Source of the DNA: Calendula officinalis
Taxonomy: Eukaryota > Streptophyta > Magnoliopsida > Asterales > Asteraceae
Assembly: GCA_963853835.1 (NCBI GenBank)
Contig: OY970824.1
Coordinates: 2,051,001 to 2,115,000 of the forward strand
DNA: 64,000 nucleotides
Reading direction: 5' to 3'
Made by a program: the position numbers and the translations under genes. Below are positions 1 through 11,535 of the stretch, in pieces. The notes beneath the pieces are model-generated. The model searched no databases and was not told where the DNA came from. It saw only the letters and a list, made by a program, of their open reading frames with translations. Position 1 is the stretch's first letter, and the number at the start of each line of letters is the position of its first letter.

Positions 1-227
1 CAAGTGTTTGTATTTTTTTTTTTGTTGTGTACAGAGAAATGGGGGTATAAAGCTTCCAAGATTTCCCCCATTTGATGGAGATGGTTTCTTGTAAGTATCA
101 AATAAACAATTTGATCAAACCGGCAAGTTTTGGGTCCATGCAAAATTTTGTAATTTGAGGGGTGATTAATTGTTGAAAATGATTGTTGTGATGGTCAAAA
201 AATGAAAATGAAGTATAAGGAAATATA

Positions 228-1172
228 CGAGTTTTTTTGCAAAACTAGGGGTGTTTGAAAAAGGTTTGTAGAAATAAGGGTGTTTGAAAAAGGTTGGTAA
301 AAATAAGGGTGTTGGAAAAAACCGATTTTTAAATAATAGCACTTTAACCCCTTATGTTTCATATACTTCGTATTAAATTTGTAACTTATATCTATATTTT
401 ATTTACAAATTAAATTAATAAAATTTTCATATATCACTTATAATTAGTTTATAACACGCGATAAATCATAGATGCTTTATAATTTTCCATAATCTTTTCA
501 TAATTTTTACTTCTGTAAAAATAATTTATTTATTGAAAATTTTTGTACATTTGAAATAATTACGCTTATCCTTATAAGAATGATTTCATAATTTTATAAG
601 TAAACGAGTTCACATTAAAAGTAAGTTTCGAACGACTTTTAGTCTATTTGAGAATCTCTTAAAATTAAAACCCGTCAAAACCGCATAAAGGATTAAATCT
701 ATAAAGAATGTACTTGATCTTGTAATCTTATAACATTATGATAGATTCATTTAGGCATGTGCACGGTGTAAGAACCGGACCAAACTAAACCGAATCGACT
801 AGAACTGAGAACCAAAAAAATGGTTTTGGCGGGACCGATGTTGCTCGGAACCGAACCGAACCGAATACCGGAGTAATTTTCTAATATTGAAATGTATTTG
901 ATTTGTAAATATTATTTTAATTCGTGTTGTAATTCCTAACATTGTAATATATAAAGTTAAACAATAAAATTGATTTATTTAAATTGTATGGGATTAAATC
1001 TATAAAGAAGATCGAGATATAAGATAAAAAGATAAGAATATAAACATAAGGGGTAAAATGTAATTATTTGAAAAATAGGTTTTTCAAACACCCCTATTTC
1101 TACAAAATATTTTAAAACACCCCTATTTCTATCAACACTTTTCAAAAGACCCCTACTTTTACAAAAGACTCG
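228..1172. mobile_element. Non-autonomous long-TIR (Mutator-like) element with repeated subunits in its TIRs
   Basis: Seen: about 125 bp at 228-350 reappears in inverted form at about 1040-1172. Each arm holds three diverged units built on 'AGGGGTGTTTGAAAAAGG..GTAGAAAT'. The element begins CGAGT and the other end, read inverted, also begins CGAGT. The flanks carry GAAATATA at 220-227 and 1173-1180, which reads as 9 bp GAAATATAC if the left end is moved by one base. A direct repeat of 8-9 bp and long TIRs fit a Mutator-like or foldback element. There is no transposase. An internal stretch (about 752-885) rich in 'ACCGAACCGAA' words resembles the end of a hAT element and may be an older insertion. 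Confidence 0.65.
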
Positions 1173-1980
1173 GAAATATACACATGTATAATAATTTAAG
1201 TAAAATATAGTAATTATGAAATATTTACGTATAAAAAAGGGTGAAAATGTATATGTTATTTGTTAACTTGTTTTGTAGAAACATTAGTGTATTTTCAAGT
1301 TGTAGTCTTAGAGTGTTTTTTTTTATTGTTTACTTTTTGTAATTGTTTAGTTGAACATTTGATTAACCATATATTATTTGACCTTTTTTAAAAGTTCATA
1401 CGTTAACAGTTTTGCTACAAGGTTCTTGTGAGTTTCTATAATCGGTGTAAAAGTAGTATGAAAATGTGAACCGATTGTTATACAAAGCTTTATTAAGTTA
1501 AATGGTAGGGCGACCATGAAAGGGATTTGCATTGATAATGACGTCATGATGGTGTATTGAATAGTCATAGGCATGTCGACTACAAAACGATGGCATAGTT
1601 GTTTCTTATAAAAGATTATGTAATAATGAATATGTAATAAACGAAGTTACTTTTAAATAAAAGATCCTCAAGTTTACTAGTTTTTTAGTTGTTTTACTCA
1701 TATTGTTTTAAGCTTGAAAGTAAAAATAGAGTAAAAAATATAAAGTAAGCATATTAACCTTTTTGTAATCCAACTTAATTTTATAATAACTTTTTGATAC
1801 CTAGAAATATTAGACTTATTTCCATAACCTCAAAGTTTTTTATAAAAAAGGTTTTATGCAACTAAATTATAATTTTTTGTACCAATTAATGTCATTAAGT
1901 TTATTTGTTATTAAGAGCATGCAACCAAATTATAATTTTGTTTAATTGTTAGATATCAATGTGATCCACTATAGGTGAAA
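1173..1980. other. Intergenic, AT-rich, nothing recognised
   Basis: Low-complexity AT-rich DNA. No exon-like frame, RNA gene or clear repeat boundary was seen. Confidence 0.5.
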
Positions 1981-2459
1981 AATGGTTTGGTGTAATAAAA
2001 AAAAATGTCACAGTGGTGACGAAGATATTGAACACACTTTTATTCACTGTTCTTTTGCTAGAGACATCCTCTCGGGGGTGTTTAGTTGGTGTGACATCTC
2101 AATACTATTATTCAATTCGTGATAGAGCTTATTGAGTTTGGTGTTCGATGGGGAAGCTGTCCAAAGAAAAAGAAAACAATGACAACGATAATCCAATGTT
2201 CTATATGGTGTATGGGGAAGGCAAGAAATGAGGCGGTTTTCAACAAGGTGTACACGTCTTTTTTTGGTTATAGTTGGTGACATTATCTCAACTTCATACT
2301 TTTTGTTAAAACATATGGGTAAAGTATCATGTAATGAGGTTGATTGGGGTATTTCCCCCTTTGTGTCTTTGTTGTAGTCTCTTTCCGTCTTAGTTCTTTG
2401 CTAAGTTCGGTTTTTTAATATATTTGTCGTTTCCAAAATAAAAAAAATTAAAAAAAAGT
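1981..2459 (+). pseudogene. LINE (non-LTR retrotransposon) 3' fragment
   Basis: Seen: the + frame near 1985-2110 reads WCNKKKCHSGDEDIEHTF followed by IHCSFARDIL, a Cys/His spacing like the zf-RVT zinc-binding domain downstream of the reverse transcriptase in plant LINEs. Further on, after in-frame stops, 'CMGKARNEAVFNKV' resembles the 'WKARNEAVF' motif of the same proteins. The copy ends in an A-rich tail at about 2440-2459. The 5' part, including the reverse transcriptase, is absent, as expected from truncated target-primed insertion. It cannot be functional. Confidence 0.7.
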
Positions 2460-5236
2460 GATATAACATGTATATCCATTTTAATAAACAAGATATATTA
2501 AAACTAAAAATGGTTGATTATCTACTATTAAATGTGATTCAACGATGCTTAACTACAAAACCTAACAAATGTCTACCAACGATGTATGATACCTTAAAAA
2601 ACTGATCATATACCATTTTGAAACAGGTTCACGATAAGGATGACTGAAGTAGAACAAGTGGCAAGATAATTAAAATAGAACAAGTGGCATTTATTAAATC
2701 AAGATAATTAATTTTTTAAGGAAGCCACATGTTCATCCTTTTATGTGGCATAAATTACTCCATAATTCCTATTTATGAAACATAAAGAAAGAGCAAAGGG
2801 GCAATGAGACAATGACTAGATAACTCCTCAATCTGCAAGTGGTCCAAACTAGGTACCTTTAGTCTATTTGGTTGATAAGTAAAAGTGTAAACCACATCCC
2901 TCAATTATTTAGGGGGCATACTTGTTCAAGGTGATGAAATGGATGTATAAATCTGTTACCTTGATCAATATTATGGATAATGTTCATTTATCCACTTTAA
3001 AGTAATGGATCATATTTAAGAAAAAATGATTTTTTCCAGTTCAACCGAGTGTTTATGTACAACGATCGGTTCTGATTGATCTATAATTATCGACATAACC
3101 GACTTATTCTAACCGGATACCTTATTTCCTGGTTCGACCAATTCGACCGGGCGGTTCAATCAAGTTTTAAACATTGGTAAAACAAAAATTCAGGAAAATG
3201 CTAATGACAACTTTTAATACTGTTCTACCACACATTTAAGAAATTACTTTTCTACTAAATACAAATTAATAATACATTTTATAATTTCTTAAAGTCAGGA
3301 AAATCTTTGTTTTTTAGTAATGGAAAATGTACATGTTTGACGTTTAAATTTTTGATGCTTTTGACTTGAATCAACCACAAAAAGTCAAATTGAAAGATCA
3401 ACCTTTCAACCTTTATTGGTACAATTGTACATGATGCATTGATGCCCACCGAAAAATGGCCCGTGGACCGGACTGCACGATGCAGGATGTCACGGGTATG
3501 TCAAAATTGGTCAATCAATGACTTTTATAATAGTGTCAAGTTTGACTTTTCCTTCAATGCGACTCTTTTTTCTTTGAATTTTTTATGAAAATTAACTATA
3601 CGCAGTAAATTTTTGTTACATCATATATTTTATTTCACATACTTTATAATAATTGAAGTATTGAAAATTTTTATTTCTCTGCAATTTTTAATCGTTAGAC
3701 GTGAATAATGATTTTAAAGGATATAGTTCTTTTACAAGAAGACAACTGACATTTGATTAAGAGTTGTAGGTAATGGCCTAATGGGTGACAATTGAAAAAG
3801 ATAGTAATCACAAGTGGTAGTTATATTTTTGTATATTATATATATAAAATATAAAATTAAAATTTATGTTTATGACATACTTATCGCATTTGATGACCTT
3901 TGATCATGATATAAGTAACTCAATCGTTGCCGTAGTTATTTCCGAACATTCACTTCTCCATATGTTAAATAATCACCCAATGAAATGATCAAACACATTA
4001 TCTTTAGAGATAATTTCAGACGTTCTTACCATTAAATTATCAAACATCTAAAGTTCAATCACAAGTGGTTGTGTGACGTGATATTAGTTGACAACGACAC
4101 GCCATTGTCAAATTGATTTTGTGTGATTACGTTATCTCTAGGTAAAAAAGTTTATTAATTTTTTAGGGATATTAATGAATAACAACGACTATATGTGGTT
4201 TAAGTCTATTAGCTTCTTTTTTTTAAATCAGGATTTTGACTAAATTTGCGAGCTGACTAATCCTGAGGTAACCACTTATTTTGGGTAGTCTGGAGTCGGC
4301 GCGGCGTGAGTGAAACTTCGTGGGTACAAGGAGGTATTTTTTTTGCTTATAGCAGAGATTGAACATGTGACCTTTTGAAAATCTTACCCTTATGTAAACC
4401 AAATTCAACTAATAGGCTATCACTAATAATTTTTCAATTTGCTTGCAGTTTAAGAAAGGTGTAACCTTTTTATGGAATTCTCGAACTAAAAGTTCAAGAT
4501 TTTTTCTTCTTAAAAACGACCTGTTTCAGTTAATTCGGTTTCATTTACATGTGTTTTGGCACATAGTTCTGTCCGAGTGTCCGGTTTTGGGGGGTTAATT
4601 TGTTCATGGTTTACAACTCTATGGCTTGACTCCAACAAAAATCATTTCTTCGTTTTGTATCATATTTTTTTGTTTAACTCAAGATATAATTACAAAATGT
4701 AAAATAGTAGTTTAGTCGAAATGATAACAAATAAATAAACTACTAAACGCTTTAAATTAAAAAATAAATTAAATATTTAATTATATATATAGATTGGGCA
4801 GGTTTCGGTTAAATCGGTTCGAATGGCGAACCCAAACCGAACCAAGAGTTTCGGTTATCTCAAAATTGAAAACAGAACTACTGATTTCAACCGAATATAT
4901 ATCTCTGGAGAATTAATTAATTACAAAACAAGCAATGTGTTTTGGAGACGAATTTGAAGTTGGCATAAGAAGAAAAAAGGTTCAGTCAAATATTAAATTA
5001 AAAAGGTAGAGATGGCAATAAGTCAAGAATACTTTGTAACCCATTTTCTATCCCCGTCTCTGACCTCTATCTATATCTTCATCCTTTTGGGGAAAATGAA
5101 TTTGCATCACCATCTTCTTAAAGGTGGTCCAGGTTTTTTTTTCTACCCTCTTTGACCATTCTCAATTTTGACTGTAATTGATAGTTCAGTTTTTGTCAAT
5201 CAGCATCAAGTCAAAGCACACTTCAACAGATACATA
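2460..5236. other. Intergenic; possible SINE-like piece near 4250-4440
   Basis: Mostly AT-rich and without genes. On the minus strand about 4440-4250 has a B-box-like 'GTTCAATCTC' and a GC-rich body ('CACGCCGCGCCGACTCC') and ends next to an A-rich run, so it may be a degraded SINE. No convincing target-site repeat was found. Two pieces rich in 'ACCGA' or 'CGGTT' words (3035-3170 and 4800-4905) look like worn hAT subterminal regions. Nothing else is supported. Confidence 0.35.
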
Positions 5237-5488
5237 CTCCCTTCGTCCCACAAAAAAATTTACATTTCTATTGGGCATAAAATTTTAGGTGTTAGTCAGT
5301 GGTGAGGTCAATAGTAATACTTTTGATTAAAATATAAGGTTTGATTGGAGAGAGAAAATGTTTTATTGATGAAATAATTGGTAATAATATTATTTTATTA
5401 GGTGGCCCTACAAATTTAAGAAATGTAAACTTTTTTATGGGACAAAATTTTAAAGTGAAATGTAAACTTTTTTGTGTGACGGAGGGAG
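5237..5488. mobile_element. Stowaway (Mariner-type) MITE
   Basis: The 252-bp element has the inverted ends CTCCCTTCGTCCCAC...GTGTGACGGAGGGAG and is flanked by TA on both sides (5235-5236 and 5489-5490). The inner arms 'AAATTTACATTTCT' and 'GAAATGTAAACTTTTTT' are also inverted. These ends and the TA target are typical of plant Stowaway elements. The open frames across it on both strands are chance. Confidence 0.88.
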
Positions 5489-5693
5489 TATATACCAATA
5501 ATACATGTTTATTAAATATTGTTGAGTCCACTCATTATAAAAAGGTTAGTTCGATGGCAACTCTGATCCGATGCCCTTTGGACCTGACCCGACCCTTCCC
5601 CAAGGATTGAACCTTGGGCAATAATCAACTGTTTCTTAAGGAAACTTCGAAGTAGGGATGGAGCACCTTACCTATATAGAATGGAATGAGTTA

Positions 5694-6734
5694 GGTGCTG
5701 TTTGTTTTTTTAATCAAAAATGATCTGCGGTCTGCGTACCACATATGTCATAATCTGTACCAAGAAGCTGGATCAAAGGTCTGCGAAATAAAAAATTTCT
5801 TTTGTTTGCTTTTTATCTGCCAAAAAGAAAAACCTTTCTCCATCTCTCCAAAAGTTCTTCATCTCTCTCCAAAAGTTCTTCCTCTCTCCCTCTCAAACAA
5901 CACAGTCAATCTTCAAAGTTCTTCAACCATCACCGGTGAGTGGTTTTCTTTTAACCATCAGCGCAGCCCCGATTCTGGATCACCATCGTAACCCACCACC
6001 ATCCAGATCTAGAAGAGAGAGACGAAGAGAGAGAAAGAGAGATAAACCTGCAACCATCACAATCTCCGACCATCACCTAGATCTGGCTCGAAATCGCCGG
6101 AGAAGATGAAACGGCGGCGGAGGAGCTTCGCCGGCTTCGCCAGATAAGGACAACAGCTCAGCCGGAGAAGGATACCGGCTTCTCCGGTGACTGATATGGG
6201 GGAACATTCGTCGGAGATGTGTTCTTGGGGGAACCCTCTCCGTACAGATCGAACCCTCGCAGAGGAGAACGACGCCGGCAGAGAGAGAGAGACCAACGGA
6301 GGGAGTGAGGGAGGGAGAGAGAGAACTTTCCCTTGGCGGCCGACGAGTGCAGGAGGGTAGAGAGACCACCGGCAACCGACGACTGGCCTAGCACTCCGAC
6401 GATGGTTGATCTCCGATGATGGTTGATTTCCGGTGAAGAGTGTTCGCCGGCGATCGAGTGGTCTGGGGAGAGAGTGACAGCCATGGAGGATTTGGGGTAG
6501 GGTTTTAGGGGAGAGGATGGAGATGATGTTTTACGCCCCTTTTCTTTTTCTTTTTTTTTCCTTGCAGATCCAAAAAGCTATATTCCAAGGTTGTGCCACA
6601 CAGACCTTAGGCAGATTTTTTTTGTCTGCGGGCTTCCAAAAAACAAACATATGCGGAAATACTTTTCTGTCGTGGTCTGCGCCGCGCAGACAAAAGACCT
6701 CACGCAGACCTTTTGCCAAAAAACAAACAACACC
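5694..6734. mobile_element. PIF/Harbinger-like non-autonomous element, 1,041 bp
   Basis: Seen: the left end GGTGCTGTTTGTTTTTTT and the inverted right end GGTGTTGTTTGTTTTTTGG match, and the subterminal 'GGTCTGCG' is present in both. The element is flanked by TTA (5691-5693 and 6735-6737). A GGnnnTGTTTG start with a TTA target is the PIF/Harbinger (Tourist) pattern. The interior is far richer in G+C than its surroundings, with purine-rich 'GAGAGAGA' runs and 'GCCGG' words. Long open frames on the minus strand (6057-6484) follow from that composition and match no family I know. The interior may be captured host DNA, such as a gene leader. Confidence 0.72.
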
Positions 6735-6939
6735 TTAGTTTTTTTTTTTTTTACCAAACTAACAAAATGAGTTGAATCTAATTTGGTATGCGGATTGAAT
6801 TGAATTAGATGAAATTGAGAAAAAACTTGATTTAACCCAATTCACACGACATGTTAACCCGTTGCCCTCTAAAATGTAAGCCCGGGTAAATAGTATATGG
6901 TCCGGCCCGAATTCAATGTAATTTGGTATAAAGCACCAT

Positions 6940-7546
6940 CTTCTTCCCCTTCTCTATTTCCATCCATAATCGAGCATTTCATTCTTTCATCTCTGGATCT
7001 TCAATTCATCGTAGTGTTCAGGCACGGTGATAAATTTGATTTCTTCAGCTTTTAGTAAGACCTAATCTCAGGTATGGTTTCATCTTCATAAACACGATTG
7101 ATTATTAATTAGTGTTTTTATGTTGTTTTCGAAACCCTAATTGCTAGAATTGATAATGTGCTTTACGTGGTTTCAATTGCGTTTGAAATTCGGACTACGG
7201 TTTGACGTAAATTTCATGATTATTTGTAATTCCTTGCGAATTAATATGTTTCTGATTTCAATAGGACTAGAAACTCGTATTTATCGAAACCCTAATTGGC
7301 TAATCTGGAGTTTAGATTTTCTCTTATGGAATTATGATTGGTTTATAATTTGCTTGTTACTTGAATGATTTTAGAAGGTATTGAGCTCAATACTTTTACA
7401 ATGAACAGGATCGTACTTGATAATATGGTGAATCTGAACTTCTGAAGATGTTAAAAGCTCTTTATACTAGTATTGTCTTGCTATCAATTTGTAATAATCT
7501 CATGATTTGAACCTTAATTTACAGATAATTTTGTTAATTTCTGAAG
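6940..7546 (+). promoter_or_regulatory. 5' leader and leader intron of the CXIP4-like gene
   Basis: A pyrimidine-rich leader (about 6940-7071) ends at CTCAG|GTATGG. The intron 7072-7524 closes with TTACAG, and 22 bases of leader exon follow before the ATG at 7547. A leader intron is common in plant housekeeping genes. Its good condition contrasts with the damage inside the coding region. The transcription start was placed by eye. Confidence 0.55.
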
Positions 7547-8463
7547 ATGCCGGCCACAGCGGGTAGGGTTCGTATGCCAGCCAACAACCGTGTACACAGT
7601 AGTGCTGCTTTACAAACACACGGTATATGGCAAAGTGCAATTGGATATGACCCTTATGCCCCTAACAAAGAAGACAACAAAAAATCAGCCCAACCACAAT
7701 CTTCCAACCCAGAACCCGAGGCTGAAAACGCTTACGCTAGTTTCCAAGGGTTACTTGCACTGGCCCGAATCACCGGGTCAAATGCTGACGAGGCCCGCGG
7801 GTCCTGCAAAAAATGCGGGCGTGTGGGGGCCATCTTACTTTCCAGTGTAGAAACTTTTTGAGTATTAAAGATGATAAAGAAAAAGATCAAGAAGCTATTC
7901 AAGCTGCTGTTAATGCAGGGTTGGAGAAATTAAAAGGAAATGGGAAGAAAATGAGTGAAAGTTCAGATGAGAGTGATGAAGAGGAAAGTGAGAGTTCTGA
8001 TTCAGATTATGATTCGGAGATTGAACGTGTGATTGCTCAGAAATACGAGAAAAATTTGAAACTGAGTAGTAGATCGAAATCTTCTAGAAGGAAAAAAGAT
8101 GATAATTCTGAAGATGAATCTGATTATGAGAAGAAGAAGAAAAGGGGTAGGTCAAAAAAGAGAAGTGTTAAGAGGAATATGAGTGATTCAGATGATGAAA
8201 AAAGTGGTGGGAAAAAGAGGAGAGAGAAAAGGAGGAGAAATGATGAGTCATCAGATGAGGAAAAGAGGAGAATGAGGATATTCAGATGATTCAGGTAGAA
8301 GATTTGGATAATAAGAGGAAGAGTAAGAGTAAGAAGAGTAGAAAAAGGTGTGATTCAGATTCAGATGTTAGTGGTTCAGAGGATTTTAGGGTTGGGAGAG
8401 ATAAAAGTAGGTCTGAAAGGAGGAACAGGAAAGTGTTTATATGGCTTGAAAAAAGTATGTAAT
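7547..8463 (+). pseudogene. CXIP4: CXIP4-like zinc-knuckle protein gene, broken by frameshifts
   Basis: The first 95 or so codons closely match plant CAX-interacting protein 4 (MPATAGRVRMPANN..., then YASFQGLLALARITG). This nuclear or cytosolic protein was described as a regulator of the vacuolar H+/cation antiporter CAX1. Its single CCHC zinc knuckle should read CKKC-GRVG-H-LTFQ-C. Here two extra bases at about 7829-7830 shift the frame before the His, and the original frame stops at 7861. The rest continues in the next frame (7831-8289) as the expected acidic/basic low-complexity tail rich in S, D, E, K and R. Near 8275-8300 the frame shifts again, probably through two single-base changes, and the tail runs on to a stop at 8461-8463. 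The last residues (VFIWLEKSM) do not look like the family C-terminus. It is either a pseudogene or, less likely, an assembly with indel errors. Confidence 0.82.
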
Positions 8464-8849
8464 TTTTATTCTTGTTTGAAACTGGTTTTTTGTTTGATCT
8501 TGATATGCATTTTTTTGTTGAATGAGGTGGCAAATTGTACCATTTTGTTTAAACAACCTATATAGCAAATCTTGTGTACCATATAAAGTGATGCATACAA
8601 AAAAGCACAGAACAAAAGTGAAGGGTGCAAATTGTAACAAGAACACGTCAGCAAACGCATACATGGCTTGACAATGTACACATGTTTATTACTCAAAAGA
8701 TTAAAACAAGATTCTATTTAACTAAACTTCAAAAGATGCTGTTTAAAGAAGATGTAAAAACACAAATATATTGCCCCATGATTCTAACGAAATTGATCTT
8801 AATCCCAAAAAAAAAGGGGAACTGAAAACAAATCGAATGAGTGACGAGC

Positions 8850-8981
8850 GAACCTGTCACGAATTTGAAGCTGATCAATCATCGTCGACATTCGAGCTTG
8901 ATCTTCCGGCGGAAGAGACGCCAGATCTCCGAGCATATTTTTGTCCATTTTTCGACTATTTTCCGATTTGCGCTGAATCAT
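8850..8981 (-). pseudogene. TIM9: Orphan first exon of TIM9 (mitochondrial small Tim chaperone)
   Basis: The minus strand reads MDKNMLGDLASLPPEDQARM followed by STMIDQLQIRD, the N-terminal helix of plant TIM9, which forms the intermembrane-space TIM9-TIM10 chaperone. An in-frame upstream ATG at 8981 adds 11 residues; the family start is the second ATG at about 8948. The exon ends in a plausible donor (GACAG|GTTCGC). The next exon, with the twin CX3C motifs that define the family, was not found in the roughly 600 bases before the CXIP4-like tail, which occupies that space in convergent orientation. A leader-like stretch lies upstream (8982-9050). I read this as a truncated gene remnant. Confidence 0.75.
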
Positions 8982-9058
8982 ATCATTTCATTGTGATTCT
9001 TATATGCGGGAAAGGGTTTAGAGTGGGCTTACAACGAACCTTTATCAGAATAATTTAA

Positions 9059-10271
9059 CAAACCCAAAAGGGTTGGCCCTCTAAAGTACGATTTATATGT
9101 ATTTGTACATGCATTATCTATAATATTTCCTCAATAAGTGACACACTTTCTATTTTGATGTGTTTTAAAATAAGTGAAACACTTTAAATTTTTTCTTATT
9201 TGGTAAAAAGTAGTGAGATCATACTCACTAACTATCTCTTTTAATAAAGTAAAATGATTTATTTATCAATACTTTTAATTTTAAACATTATTAAACTTAC
9301 TTTAATCATAATATGTGGAACTCATCACTCCTTAACTATCCAATTTAACATTCATTACAATCTTTTGCCTTAAAAAACGTGTAACCCAATATTTGTCACT
9401 TATTTTAAAAAAGAGTAAGTAATAATTTTCAAGGAAAATATCTATATTCATTAATCGTTCATATATAATGTTTTTTTATATGAATAGTTTTTTATAAATG
9501 TAATAATATGAATATAATAATTTATAAATATAATATGGATCATTTTAAATCCATCACGAATTACATACGCATACTCTTTAAAACAAATATACAAATACAA
9601 TATCGTAGATAAATTTACATAAATGCTCATATATTTTTTTCCTACCCACTAAAATATTATCTAAATAGTCAAACTTTGTATCTATAGAAAATCTTTTTAG
9701 GTATATGATGACATAACAATAACAATTTGATACTAATCTAAATAATTTACTTAGTTTTGACAATAGTTAAAAATATTTACATCAATTATATTTATAAAAA
9801 GGGGATATTTACATAAAAAAATGCTTACTTAATTCAGTCATTATATTAGATAAGTTTGAAGTAAATTGTATAAGTATACTAAAACATGGTTGTATGAACT
9901 AATTTTGTGTTATAAAAGAATACTTCTGTTTTTACTTATTTCTTGAAACAATATGACATCTAATTTCAATTTTCAAATCAATTGCCTTTTAGTTGTCTAA
10001 ATCCTTCACCTCGTTACGGTGATCTCGCCCCAAAAAATATAATTATATCTTTTTTCAAGCATACAAATTCATTCATTTTTCACAAATATACAATCAAGAC
10101 ATATAAATACCCAAACAAGTCAATTTTTAATAGCATCCACTTTTACAAACATAAAGCAACCATGGAAACACATAACAAATCCAAATATAACATCATAGGT
10201 TCCTTATTATTTATTACATAAAAACATGACACAAATTCTTGTTTGGGTCTGATCATGGTAGAATCGTGTGT
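9059..10271. other. Intergenic; degenerate Stowaway-type MITE at about 9125-9419
   Basis: The piece 9125-9419 starts 'TCAATAAGTGACACACTTT' and ends '..TGTCACTTATTTTAAAA', the inverted arms of the same MITE family that is intact at 56701-57013 and 63525-63837, but its outer 'CTTCCTCCGTATC' ends have decayed. The rest (9420-10271) is AT-rich and contains the metallothionein 3' region. Confidence 0.6.
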
Positions 10272-11119
10272 TTAGCAGTTGCAAGGATCGCACTTGCAGT
10301 TTGATCCACAGTTGCATCCGTTTCCGCTCTCGGCAACAAAGTTGGTCTCAGTTCCCTCAGCAAAGCTACATATAATACAAAGTCAGATTATTTGATAATA
10401 GTCTAATACTACAAATTATTATAATGTTATTAAGATCATATACTTTTATAAAAGATGGATATTGTGTGTGGATTTTTCATTACGACAAAGTTTCAACTTG
10501 TCACGTGTGATTTGTACACCATAACTTTTACTTCATTTATCATAACCATTGATACTATGTAGCATGTTATATATGAAATAAAAATCGTGGCGTACAAATA
10601 ACTTCCCTTTTGAAAAGAAAATAAAGGCAAACGCTATAGTTGATCATGGTAAAGACTTTGAAAAATAAAAATAAATAGAAGTACGTATTTGAATTATTGG
10701 CCATAGACATCGTATTCACGTGGATAAGAAAGTCTTCTCCTTTAATAATTAACAAATTTAATGAATTGCTAAAATCCTATTTTCTAGTAATTTAAAATAT
10801 AGGTGAACAACTTTTATATAAAATCATCAATATCATTTAAAAAATTGTCATCGTTAAATAACTTGTGGGTAGAAATACATACGTCATCTTGGGTGCAACA
10901 CCATCGACGATGATCATGGTGGCGGTTGATTTCTCAACGTTGCATCTGCAGAAAAAAGTTCAAAGAGATCAATTTTGTTACAAAATTAAATAATAAAATG
11001 AATGCTTTTTTTAAATAAAAAAAGGAAGATATGATTATAGAAAATTACGAGTTGCAGTTGCAGCTGCTGCCGCACGAGCAGCTTGAGCCGCAGTTGCACT
11101 TTCCGCTTGAGCAAGACAT
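10272..11119 (-). CDS. Metallothionein, type-2-like, three exons
   Basis: Small cytosolic Cys-rich protein that binds Cu and Zn and buffers metal and redox state. Exons on the minus strand are 11119-11049, 10945-10883 and 10365-10272, with GT-AG borders and consistent phases, giving 75 residues. The N-terminal domain has 8 Cys (3, 8, 10, 14, 16, 20, 22, 25) and the C-terminal domain 6 (62, 64, 68, 70, 73, 75), joined by a Cys-free linker containing 'TATMIIVDGVAPKM'. The 8+6 count and linker fit the plant type 1/2 family (Metallothio_2). The usual type 2 start 'MSCC' is 'MSCS' here, and one Cys pair is re-spaced, so the subtype is not certain. A TATA box precedes it. No damage was seen. Confidence 0.9.
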
Positions 11120-11210
11120 GATTCGAAGGCTTTGAGGTTAATTTGGAAAATAAAAAAGTTTTTGATTTAATTCGCTGAAGCTGTGTGATTTTATTGTGTG
11201 ATCATTCAGT

Positions 11211-11222
11211 GTTATTTATAGG
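11211..11222 (-). promoter_or_regulatory. TATA box of the metallothionein gene
   Basis: Minus-strand CCTATAAATAAC lies about 95-100 bases upstream of the ATG at 11119, followed by an A-rich leader without upstream ATGs in good context. The position and sequence suit a plant core promoter. Confidence 0.65.
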
Positions 11223-11535
11223 ACAACGGAGAGATGTAAATGGTACACGTGTATCGACTTGATTGGTATTGCGTATGGTTTTCTTTGAGATGATAATTAT
11301 TCCGTATGTCACTTTCATTTTTTATTAAATTTCATTCTTGGTTGGATTATCATTACTATAATAGTATTATCTTGAGTTATATATCTTGGCCAGATAGTTA
11401 CTAGGAAAATCCAAAAAATAAGATATCTTAATTTTGAAATATTATTTTATTTTTCTACCAAAAGTTCATACGTATTCATATTACATATACTACTACTATA
11501 ATAATAATAATAATAATAATTATTGACATGTATAA

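Noticed and set aside
5341..5610. 89-residue frame as a small gene
   Set aside because: It covers most of a Stowaway MITE, and both strands are open by symmetry.
6057..6484. Three overlapping minus-strand frames as genes
   Set aside because: They lie inside a Harbinger-like element; composition explains their openness, and there is no domain, intron or start context.
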